Shown here piece by piece: positions 1 through 6,467 of a stretch of DNA of 7,039 nt. Position numbers and translations under genes: made by a program. Source of the stretch: CAUZEO01 sp963578625. GTDB taxonomy: Bacteria > Verrucomicrobiota > Kiritimatiellia > SLOV01. Below the pieces are notes generated by a model. That model was not told the origin of the DNA and made no database searches. It worked only from the letters and a program-made list of their open reading frames with translations. Every line of letters begins with the position of its first letter. The stretch's first letter is position 1. The stretch covers positions 1-7,039 of the forward strand of contig CAUZEO010000282.1 in assembly GCA_963578625.1 (NCBI GenBank), in the 5' to 3' direction.

Positions 1-60
1 TCCAGGAGCGTGTTGATGGCGACGAAGAAGCGAGACGCAGACAAGAGGATTGAGACGTGA
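1..60 (+). CDS. C-terminal end of an upstream gene (partial)
   Basis: The frame is open from the first base and ends with TGA at 58-60. The visible tail reads SRSVLMATKKRDADKRIET, which is short, charged and lysine/arginine-rich, so no family can be named. Support for it being a real gene end is its junction with the next gene: the stop overlaps a GTG start as GTGA (57-60), a common translational-coupling arrangement in bacterial operons, and the next gene begins with a convincing signal peptide. The alternative is that these 19 codons are open by chance. The basic tail fits many cytoplasmic or DNA/RNA-binding proteins but is not diagnostic. Confidence 0.5.
   Translation, partial: SRSVLMATKKRDADKRIET
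44..50 (+). promoter_or_regulatory. Likely ribosome-binding site for the small secreted gene
   Basis: AAGAGGA lies 6 bases before the GTG at 57 and lies inside the end of the upstream gene. It is a moderate Shine-Dalgarno match and supports GTG 57 as the start. The GTGA overlap suggests that terminating ribosomes also feed this start. Confidence 0.45.
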
Positions 61-607
61 CGAAATCTGGCCTTTTGCTGGTGCTGCTTTGTTGCGCGGC
101 CATGACGAGTTCCCGAGCACAGATCACTCCCGATACGAACGGAAACTTATACGTCGAAGGTGAGGCGTCCGATTTCTTTAACTGGGCCAGTAGCAATTTT
201 ACTGTGTCAGTCGAAGGCGGGCAGATGATGATGCAGACTATTTTCGATACTGCCAAAGGATATCATTACACCACGAGCTCAACGAAAGATGCCTTAGGCT
301 GATCTGGACATTGTCTTCAAGTTTGCCGAGCCGTTGATTACATGCCGGCTGGATTACGGCTTGGTCATCGACGAATCGCAGAGTCACGATCATCGATGAC
401 CTGGTCAGAGGAGAGAACGATTTCACGCTGCACATTGCAGTCCACTTTGGATCCGGAGATGATCTTCCCGGCGGGACCGGGCTCAACCTTGGCGGTAGCT
501 TCCTGCCGGACCGGGAAGCGGCGACCCCTCCGCTCTGGCCTGAGAGCGACTTCATCCTGTCCGGCACCATGGGGGTGCCTGAAGGCACACTCTTATTCAT
601 CCGCTGA
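57..607 (+). pseudogene. Small secreted beta-rich protein, broken by two frameshifts
   Basis: The frame starting at GTG 57 opens with a Sec signal peptide: MTKS, a leucine-rich core, then cleavage probably after SSRA and before QITPD. It stops at 300-302 (protein ends TKDALG). The sense continues in the next frame from 298 (ADLDIVFKFAEPLI) up to about 382, and then in the third frame from 383 (VTIIDDLVRGENDFTLHIAV through LSGTMGVPEGTLLFIR) to TGA 605-607. Removing one base near 297 and one near 381-383 restores a single protein of about 182 residues with alternating hydrophobic and polar residues typical of a beta-sandwich. I do not recognise the family. It is exported and sits directly before a secreted carbohydrate-active protein, so a glycan-binding or cell-surface role is possible but unproven. 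Either the gene is decayed or the sequence carries two one-base insertion errors. Confidence 0.7.
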
Positions 608-608
608 T

Positions 609-3600
609 GTGCGGGTGTTTGCCCTGGCACGGACTACCCAATTGTTCGCCCATCCAAGGTTCTATGCTTGGCTGTCCATGCTGCTGCTGGTCGGACCTGT
701 TGCCTGTGCCGGCAGCGGCCGGCCGGAAGCCGACCCGCCGCCGGCGCCGGAGGTAACGCTGCGCGCGACGAAATCTCCCCCCGTGCTCGATGGCGTTTTG
801 GATGAAGTTTGCTGGACCGAGGATGCGCTTCGACTAACGGGATTCACGTACAATCGTGCTCCCGTCGAGCCGGCCGATCCCCAGACTGTCGTCCGGGTGG
901 TTTACGATAGGGACAACATCTACTTTGCCTTCGAGTGCCTGGAACCGCTCATCGATGAACTCGTCGCCAACACGCCGAACCGTGACGGCCAGGTGTGGGT
1001 GGATGACTGTGTCGATTTCTTCATCGACCCCGAGGCTGACGGCAAAGCCTACTATCAGCTGGCCGTTAATCCGCGCGGAGTTCTGATGGACATTCGTTGG
1101 GGCACGGAGGACAAGGACTTCAACGCGGTCGGTTACCGTGCCGGGTCCAGCCGCGCCGATGACCGGTGGATCGTCGAGCTGGCCTTCCGGTGGGATGACT
1201 TTATTCTCTCCCCGGCCGTCGGCAGCACCTGGCGCATGAATTTCTGTCGCAACCGTCTGCCCGGCAAGGGGGGGCTGTCGACGTGGTCCTGGACTCCGCA
1301 CTCATTCCACAATCACGAACGCCGAGGATACGTCCGGGGTATCGACGTCGACTTCGCGCGCTTCGCCGCTCCCCAGCTTCGCCTTCGCATGGTGCCGTTG
1401 CTCGCCCGGGCGCAGACACTCGAGGGGGCGGCCCCGGCCGACCCCTCCGTCGGGCAGTTCCTTGAGCACGTGCGCACGCTCGAGAATGACATTGCGATGC
1501 TGGAGGGCGCTGCTCACGATCAGGCCTTCGGCGATCGATGGGCCGATTGCATCGCGCGGTTGACACAATTGGGCGAACGCCTGCCGGCGCTGCGTAAGGA
1601 ACTGCTGGACCGCAAGGCCCGCACCGTGGCCGCGGCAATCCATGAAAACGCGCAGTACGGCGTTGCGGTGACACATTCGTCCACGACCGTGGGCGATCAC
1701 CTGCCTTTCGACGCTTCCTTCGAAACACCTGCGCGTGTCGCATTGGCGCGCAATGACACCGAGGCCGTCCAACTGGTGCTGCTGCCTTTTGCTACGAATT
1801 TGCTCAACATTGCGGTGACATGCTCGGCTGTACGTAGTGATACCGCCGCGTTGCCCGACGATGCGATTCGCATCAATCCGGTGGGGCTCCTGCGGCAGCA
1901 ACTGGACAGCCCGAATGCCTATGGCGATGTCTTGCTCCCGCCCAAACCTTTTGATGCGCCCAGGGGGCGGAACCAGCCGGTGCTGGTGTCGGTCTGGACA
2001 GAGACGGACACTCCGGCCGGCCTCTATCGAGGCGTAGTGACCGTGCAACCGGAAAACAGCTACGCTTACGAAGTGCTTCTGGAAGTCGAAGTGTGGGACT
2101 TTGCGATTTCCGATAGACCCACGCTCGACGGGTGGTTTGGCGAGACCGGAGACTGTACCGACTGGTTGCGCTCGCGCCGCATGTCCTCCGCGATCGTGGG
2201 CCGATCCGTGCCTTTCCCTGCCGACCCCGACGAATTTCCGGCGGCGAAGGAAGCCATTCGGGAACGCATTGCCGAGCTCACCGAGGATGGGGCGCTCAGC
2301 CTGGAGCTGCACTACGAGGCGCCATGCGAACAGGACGAGTCGCTTCGCTGGCACGGCGATGCCGGTACAGAGCCGTACGAATATACGCCTGAAGAGCAGC
2401 AGAAGCTGCAGCGATGGTTCCGGGCCTGCGGCAAGACGCTCGAGGAACTGGGTGTCGCCGATCGTTTCTTCATCTGGATATGGGATGAACCCTCGGCGGT
2501 CCATCACCAGGCGATGAAGCAGAAATGCGCCATCGTCCGTCAGGGCTCCGAGCAGATCGGCCGGCTGCAGCCCGGAGGCGGTTTGCCGAAGGCCATGGTT
2601 GGCCAGATCAACATGTGGTGTCCGCTCTCGGCAGGGCATAGCGGGGATTTTGAACGCGCTGCCCACGCGCGTGGTGAACGATACTGGTGGTACACGTGCG
2701 TGGAGCCACAGGCACCCTTCGCCAATATCGCCTTCCTGGGGTCGAATGTCCTCGAAGCGCGCCTGCTGCCCTGGATGATGTTTCAGAACAACGTTGACGG
2801 TTACCTCTTCTGGACGTTCAGCAGGCTCACCTTCCTGAATGACGTACCGTTTCGCGTGCAGTTGCCGGACACCGACTGCGGTGCCCTTGCCGGTTCCGGG
2901 GACGGGATGCTCTGGTATCGCGGCATGCCTTCCTTGCGCTTACACAATCTCGCCGACGGATATGAGGACCACCAGTACCTGAGCCTGCTGCGCCGCCAGG
3001 TCGCGCAACTGGAAGACCGCATGGCCTCGGCCAACGACGAACAGCGCGCCGTGTCACAGGAACTCACCGATGCGTCAAGAAACCTGCTAGAGATACCGCG
3101 CGATGTGATCGACAGCCTGACCAGCTATGCCGTCGTGCCGGGGCCGGTTCTCGAACACCGCCGCCGAGTGGCTCAGCAGATTGTTGCCAATCGAGAGCAC
3201 ATTTCTGAAGCGGTCTCGCGCGGACTCTCACCACTCTACAGCATGGCCCGGCCGAAACTGATCGAGGCGGCTGAACCACACCTGGCGAAGTTCAGGAAGA
3301 AAGACCGGGGCTACGCGCTTGGTGTCATGCCTCCACTATCACGCGTGTTCCGCGATGGCGGGCCGCCGCTGAGCTGGACGGGACCGATCGAAATCTCAAT
3401 GGCCCGCGGCGAGCTCGAGCATCGTGAATTGGCGTTGTTCTCGCTGGACCAGCCGCTGAGTAATTTCCGGGTTGAGGTCAATGGTTTTAAGCTCCCCGAC
3501 GGGTCGACGCCGTTAAAGGTGACCGCCGGTCCGGTAGGCTTCGTACGCACGGCGCGCCGGCCTGAACCGAATCCCCATGTCAGTGTTGGCGACGTCATGT

Positions 3601-6332
3601 TGCCGCCTCAGTTTTTCAACATTCGTGCCGGTGAGCTGCAGGGTATCTATCTGCTGGTCGAAACGTCCGCCGACACCCCGGCGGGGCTATACAAGGGGCA
3701 GATCACCACTGATCCCAAAGGTGCGCCACCGAAGTCCTTTGAGGTCCATATTCGCGTCTGGGATTTCGTGCTTCCTAAGCGGCCGCCGCTGCACGGCTGG
3801 TGTAGTACGCTTGCCCCCGACATCATACTCAAACACAAGCTGGAGCCGGGCTGGTTCGATCCGCCGTTCGACCTGTCAGATCCCATCACCGAGAAAGAGT
3901 GGAAACAGCTCGAAGACCGCGTCGTGAAGTGGTTTGACGATGGGCACAGCTACCTGATGATACGAACGCCGGGCGCGCCATCGCATGGATCAAACATTGG
4001 CGCTCACGGGAACAATCCGAAGCCGAAGTATACACCGGCGCAGGTCGAAGCGATGACGGCCTACTGGCGAGGCTTTGCAGAGATCCTCGAGCGTCGCGGC
4101 CTCCTCGACAAGGCGGCCATCTATGTTTGGGACGAACCCCACCCGGATCGATTCGGGGAGATGGCCGAACTTTGCGACCTGGTTCACAAGGCGCACCCCG
4201 GTCTACGGACCTGCGCAGCGGGCGATGGGAAGCTTCGCCCAGAACGCAAGTTCGGAAGGATCAATGTCTACTGCCCGATCAGCTCTGATTTCGAACCCTC
4301 GCTGGACCTGTCGAATTTTCCCCGCGGCAGCGAAACTTGGTGGTACGTCTGCTGGAATCCTCCCGCACCGGCACCGAATGTCATGGTGGACAACCCCCCC
4401 TTGCAGCAGCGAATCATCGGCTGGCAAAGCTGGCATTTCGGTGTTACCGGATTTCTCTATTGGGAGACGCATAAGGCCATGTGGGAGAAGCGGACCGGGC
4501 AACGGCGGCCATTTACCGACTTCGGCGACACGAACAACGGCGGCGACGGCACGCTGATCTACCGTGTGGATGGCAAGTTCGTTCCTTCATTGCGCCTGCG
4601 CCACCTGGGTGATGGGATGGAGGATCTTCAATATATAGGACTTCTTGAGTCCATGACGAAAAAGTTGGATCGAAAGCACGGCCAGGCCCGCCAGGCTGCC
4701 GGGGCGGCCTTGAGACGCGCAGAATCACTGTTGTCCGAAAGAAAGAAGGAATACCGCAAGCAACGAATCCGGGGACATACCCCCGATCCCAACAAGCTGC
4801 TCTCAACCCGCGAAGATCTCGCACAGGCCATCCTCCAGATCCAACCCCTGATAAAAAAGCCCGGACGGCAGGAAGGCGAAACGCATGAACAGAACACGCC
4901 TCTCCCTGCTGCTGCAAAAGATCTTCTGAAGACGGTCCTCCTGCAACCGGCCTACCGCGCGAGCTTCTTTGCCAGCCGGCCGGAGCGGGAAGCGGTGCTC
5001 CAGGCGACGGTGAAGGGGCTTCGGGAGACAGACGGCAAGGTCAACCTGATCGGACAGGTAAAAAGAATGGAAGAAACACGGGAACGCATCGGGACACGAA
5101 GGGACTATCGTCAGAAAGTAGCTGTGACCGGCGACGGCGTGTTTGAATTGCGGTTTGATCTGTCGGGAGAGCCGCCGGGCAAGTACCAAATCGCTGTAGG
5201 GTTGGGTAACAATAAAGCAGGAGCCCTGGCCAGGGCGACCCATGAACTAAGAATCCTCCCACCGTCGGAAGTCGAGGTCACCTTCGATGAGAACCGGGTT
5301 TGTTACCGGAACGGGAAACCCTTCTTCCCGATCGGGCTCTACCACGTCTGCCGGGAGGCGATTGAACAGATTGAAAAAGAGAACCGGGAAATGGGCCTTC
5401 CCAACCGGACCATCCCCGAGCATCTCAAGGATATTAAAGATCACGGCTTTAATTGCGTTGTCACTTCCTGGGGTTTCCCGGACGAGGAGTTCCGGCGCAT
5501 GCTGGTGAAAGCGGGACTACTCTACAGCCCGGAGATTGGCCGAATGGGTTCAGGACGCTTGCAGCGCCTGGTAGAGGACCACAGGAAGGATCCCAACATC
5601 CTCTGGTGGTACGGCATCGACGAGCCGTACGACGGGCTGATGGACAAAGCCATCCGGGATCACGCCATGTTCGCGGAGGTGGATCCCTACCGCCCGGTTG
5701 CAGGAGCCGTGAACAAGCCCGACAGATTCGGCAGCTTTCTGCAGGCCTTCGACATCCTGATGCCCGACGCATACGGCATCCTCATCGTAGCCGAGTGGGC
5801 GGACGGTTGCATCCGGGCCGGTGATGGGCGCGTGCCGGTATGGCAGATTCCCCAGGCCTTCGCCACGAAGCCTTCGGAAGTGCCCACGCCGCAACAACTG
5901 CGCTGTGAGGCGTTCCTGGCGTTGACGCACGGGGCGACGGGTTTGATCTGGTTCACCTACGCGCACCCCGGGTTCTTCGAGAATGTGGAAGACCATCGCG
6001 ATTCCTGGTATCTGCCTGAGACCCCGCTCTGGGATGAGTTCGCCCGCCTGAACCGGGAAATCAGCGACCTTGCGCCCGTCCTGCTTTCCCCGCCGGTTGA
6101 AGCTCGCGTCACCGCCTCCGACGAGGCGATTCATGTGCTTCTGAAAAAGCACAAAGGAAAGCACTACCTGTTCGCGGTTAATGCCACGCCCGAACCGGTG
6201 ACATGCCGCTTCACGGGAATGAGACCCAATGGTAAAATTAAAGTTTTACCGGAAGGACGCACCATCAGGGGGGGGCACGATGGATGGACAGATGATTTTG
6301 AGAAATACGGAACGCGTGTGTATCGGTTCTGA
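609..6332 (+). CDS. Giant secreted multi-domain glycosidase-like protein (CBM9-like, two GH123/DUF4091-like units, third TIM-barrel unit)
   Basis: Start choice: the frame is open back to ATG 342, but until 607 the preceding gene is read in another frame, so those codons are spurious. GTG 609 lies one base after that gene's stop. ATG 678 would leave a signal peptide without a basic N-terminus. No strong Shine-Dalgarno is visible, which suggests coupling. From GTG 609 the product is about 1,907 residues: signal peptide 1-34 (hydrophobic core WLSMLLLVGPVACA; cleavage after ACA or, with a poor lipobox, lipidation of C33); CBM9-like domain 48-250; helical linker 287-350; GH123/DUF4091-like unit 350-868 with WIWDEP (D626, E627); second such unit 890-1420 with YVWDEP (D1175, E1176); third unit 1444-1907 with WYGIDEP (D1671, E1672). 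Known GH123 enzymes use an adjacent Asp-Glu pair for substrate-assisted cleavage of beta-N-acetylgalactosaminides; activity here is inferred. The part after about residue 1426 may be a separate gene fused by frameshift. Confidence 0.8.
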   Translation: MRVFALARTTQLFAHPRFYAWLSMLLLVGPVACAGSGRPEADPPPAPEVTLRATKSPPVLDGVLDEVCWTEDALRLTGFTYNRAPVEPADPQTVVRVVYDRDNIYFAFECLEPLIDELVANTPNRDGQVWVDDCVDFFIDPEADGKAYYQLAVNPRGVLMDIRWGTEDKDFNAVGYRAGSSRADDRWIVELAFRWDDFILSPAVGSTWRMNFCRNRLPGKGGLSTWSWTPHSFHNHERRGYVRGIDVDFARFAAPQLRLRMVPLLARAQTLEGAAPADPSVGQFLEHVRTLENDIAMLEGAAHDQAFGDRWADCIARLTQLGERLPALRKELLDRKARTVAAAIHENAQYGVAVTHSSTTVGDHLPFDASFETPARVALARNDTEAVQLVLLPFATNLLNIAVTCSAVRSDTAALPDDAIRINPVGLLRQQLDSPNAYGDVLLPPKPFDAPRGRNQPVLVSVWTETDTPAGLYRGVVTVQPENSYAYEVLLEVEVWDFAISDRPTLDGWFGETGDCTDWLRSRRMSSAIVGRSVPFPADPDEFPAAKEAIRERIAELTEDGALSLELHYEAPCEQDESLRWHGDAGTEPYEYTPEEQQKLQRWFRACGKTLEELGVADRFFIWIWDEPSAVHHQAMKQKCAIVRQGSEQIGRLQPGGGLPKAMVGQINMWCPLSAGHSGDFERAAHARGERYWWYTCVEPQAPFANIAFLGSNVLEARLLPWMMFQNNVDGYLFWTFSRLTFLNDVPFRVQLPDTDCGALAGSGDGMLWYRGMPSLRLHNLADGYEDHQYLSLLRRQVAQLEDRMASANDEQRAVSQELTDASRNLLEIPRDVIDSLTSYAVVPGPVLEHRRRVAQQIVANREHISEAVSRGLSPLYSMARPKLIEAAEPHLAKFRKKDRGYALGVMPPLSRVFRDGGPPLSWTGPIEISMARGELEHRELALFSLDQPLSNFRVEVNGFKLPDGSTPLKVTAGPVGFVRTARRPEPNPHVSVGDVMLPPQFFNIRAGELQGIYLLVETSADTPAGLYKGQITTDPKGAPPKSFEVHIRVWDFVLPKRPPLHGWCSTLAPDIILKHKLEPGWFDPPFDLSDPITEKEWKQLEDRVVKWFDDGHSYLMIRTPGAPSHGSNIGAHGNNPKPKYTPAQVEAMTAYWRGFAEILERRGLLDKAAIYVWDEPHPDRFGEMAELCDLVHKAHPGLRTCAAGDGKLRPERKFGRINVYCPISSDFEPSLDLSNFPRGSETWWYVCWNPPAPAPNVMVDNPPLQQRIIGWQSWHFGVTGFLYWETHKAMWEKRTGQRRPFTDFGDTNNGGDGTLIYRVDGKFVPSLRLRHLGDGMEDLQYIGLLESMTKKLDRKHGQARQAAGAALRRAESLLSERKKEYRKQRIRGHTPDPNKLLSTREDLAQAILQIQPLIKKPGRQEGETHEQNTPLPAAAKDLLKTVLLQPAYRASFFASRPEREAVLQATVKGLRETDGKVNLIGQVKRMEETRERIGTRRDYRQKVAVTGDGVFELRFDLSGEPPGKYQIAVGLGNNKAGALARATHELRILPPSEVEVTFDENRVCYRNGKPFFPIGLYHVCREAIEQIEKENREMGLPNRTIPEHLKDIKDHGFNCVVTSWGFPDEEFRRMLVKAGLLYSPEIGRMGSGRLQRLVEDHRKDPNILWWYGIDEPYDGLMDKAIRDHAMFAEVDPYRPVAGAVNKPDRFGSFLQAFDILMPDAYGILIVAEWADGCIRAGDGRVPVWQIPQAFATKPSEVPTPQQLRCEAFLALTHGATGLIWFTYAHPGFFENVEDHRDSWYLPETPLWDEFARLNREISDLAPVLLSPPVEARVTASDEAIHVLLKKHKGKHYLFAVNATPEPVTCRFTGMRPNGKIKVLPEGRTIRGGHDGWTDDFEKYGTRVYRF
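750..1370 (+). other. CBM9-like carbohydrate-binding domain of the large protein
   Basis: Residues 48-250 of the large protein follow the usual CBM9/DOMON-like order. PPVLDGVLDEVCW is the opening strand motif. VRVVYDRDNIYFAFEC is the strand pair describing a value 'as seen'. VDDCVDFFIDP has D132 and D133, and YYQLAVNPRGVLMD has N154-P155. WIVELAFRWDDF begins at W187, and WRMNFCRNR closes the fold. In this family such domains bind xylan- or other sugar ends or act as non-catalytic anchors. The position right after the signal peptide, and a helical spacer before the first barrel, suggest substrate targeting. Confidence 0.75.
1657..3210 (+). repeat. First GH123/DUF4091-like unit (copy 1 of a protein-level tandem duplication)
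   Basis: Residues 350-868 contain a beta-sandwich ending in VEVWDF (W496), a barrel with WIWDEP (D626-E627), then RYWWYTC (W693), GYLFWTF, PSLRLHNLADGYEDHQYLSLL (D783), and a helical tail. Landmarks GDVLLPP (G439) and TPAGLYRG (T468) recur in the second unit about 550-555 residues later. This is the standard order of DUF4091 proteins, which resemble GH123. The Asp-Glu pair, the aromatic WWY strand and the terminal DGxED helix start are all retained, so copy 1 does not look degenerate. Confidence 0.75.
3310..4860 (+). repeat. Second GH123/DUF4091-like unit (copy 2 of the tandem duplication)
   Basis: Residues about 901-1418 repeat the order of copy 1: GDVMLPP (G994), TPAGLYKG (T1023), IRVWDF (W1051), YVWDEP (D1175-E1176), ETWWYVC (W1244), GFLYWET, PSLRLRHLGDGMEDLQYIGLL (D1335), then a helical tail ending near LIKKPGRQEG. 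Spacing to copy 1 is 555 residues for all three landmarks of the beta domain and 549-552 for those of the barrel, so the duplicates align almost without gaps. Sequence identity is moderate, suggesting an old duplication or a fusion of paralogues with different substrate preferences. Confidence 0.75.
4870..4929 (+). promoter_or_regulatory. Buried ribosome-binding site and ATG inside the large frame
   Basis: AGGAAGG (4870-4876) is followed 8 bases later by ATG 4885, a near-ideal start site. It opens a different frame (MNRTRLSLLLQKIF) that stops at 4927-4929. The first residues (two arginines, then a leucine run) resemble the beginning of a signal peptide. The site lies exactly where the second DUF4091-like unit should end and just before the beta domain of the third barrel. 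It may be the old or true start of a separate gene whose frame was changed by an indel between 4885 and about 4935. Alternatively it is a chance purine-rich sequence. Confidence 0.45.
4938..6332 (+). other. Third glycosidase-like unit of the large protein (beta domain, TIM barrel, C-terminal beta domain)
   Basis: Residues 1444-1555 begin LLQPAYRASFFASRPE and look like the N-terminal jelly-roll of uncharacterised beta-galactosidase-like hydrolases. NGKPFFPIGLYHV (from about 1568) opens a TIM barrel. DPNILWWYGIDEPYDG carries D1671-E1672 where clan GH-A enzymes place their acid/base Glu after strand 4, though these enzymes usually have Asn-Glu. ATGLIWFTYAHPG lies where the late barrel strands are expected, but I see no clear second catalytic Glu. 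Residues about 1825-1907, ending DGWTDDFEKYGTRVYRF, form a beta domain typical of such enzymes. It is unrelated to the two DUF4091-like copies. Confidence 0.65.
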
Positions 6333-6341
6333 TGGATTAAA

Positions 6342-6443
6342 TCGGTGGACGATGTCGGCGACGAGAATGGTGGACGAGTAATTGCTCCCCATCGTAATCC
6401 GCTATCGTCGCCGTTATCGTCCACCGAAAAGGAGGCGATTACT
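6342..6443 (+). promoter_or_regulatory. Long inverted repeat with a second, interleaved complementary pair
   Basis: Arm 6342-6364 (begins TCGGTGGACGAT) pairs with 6405-6427 (ends ATCGTCCACCGA): 21 Watson-Crick pairs, one G-T (6354/6415) and one T-T mismatch (6355/6414) around a 40-base loop. Loop bases 6377-6388 are complementary to 6431-6443 immediately after the stem (12 pairs, one G-T at 6383/6437, one bulged G at 6434). A third segment, GGTGGACGA at 6369-6377, duplicates part of the left arm (6344-6352) and could compete for the right arm. There is no T run after the stem, so it is not a classical terminator. It may be a structured leader for the downstream gene, an mRNA-stabilising 3' element for the large gene, or a copy of an interspersed repeat. 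Confidence 0.6.
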
Positions 6444-6454
6444 GTTCCAGGTCG

Positions 6455-6460
6455 AAGGAG
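6455..6460 (+). promoter_or_regulatory. Ribosome-binding site of the PIG-L gene
   Basis: AAGGAG lies 7 bases before ATG 6468 and is a strong match. An in-frame TAA at 6462-6464 excludes any upstream in-frame start. A second purine-rich GGAGG at 6431-6435 lies too far upstream and falls in the structured region. Confidence 0.85.
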
Positions 6461-6467
6461 ATAAACT

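Noticed and set aside
290..390. Programmed ribosomal frameshifting in the small gene
   Set aside because: Two shifts of the same sign would be needed within 90 bases, and neither site shows a recognised slippery heptamer or stimulatory element; decay or sequencing error is simpler.
342..608. N-terminal extension of the large frame from ATG 342
   Set aside because: This stretch is read in other frames by the preceding gene up to its stop at 605-607. The frame-0 product (for example SCPAPWGCLKAHSYSS) has no signal peptide or fold-like pattern, whereas the codons from about 609 lead straight into one.
238..630. 130-codon open frame on the - strand
   Set aside because: It lies opposite the frameshifted small gene, has a biased composition, and its three + strand counterparts together make a sensible secreted protein.
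1302..2666. 454-codon open frame on the - strand inside the large gene
   Set aside because: It is the mirror of a GC-rich, well-supported + strand gene; its product is arginine/histidine-rich with no recognisable domain, and no plausible start context was seen.
6342..6427. Rho-independent terminator after the large gene
   Set aside because: The stem is strong but the loop is 40 bases and the stem is followed by AAAAGGAGG, not a T run; on the other strand only a weak TTTAAT follows.
6342..6443. Integron attC site or CRISPR-like repeat
   Set aside because: The ends do not show the RYYYAAC/GTTRRRY core pair of attC sites, there is only one unit with no regularly spaced spacers, and no integrase or cas gene is in the window.
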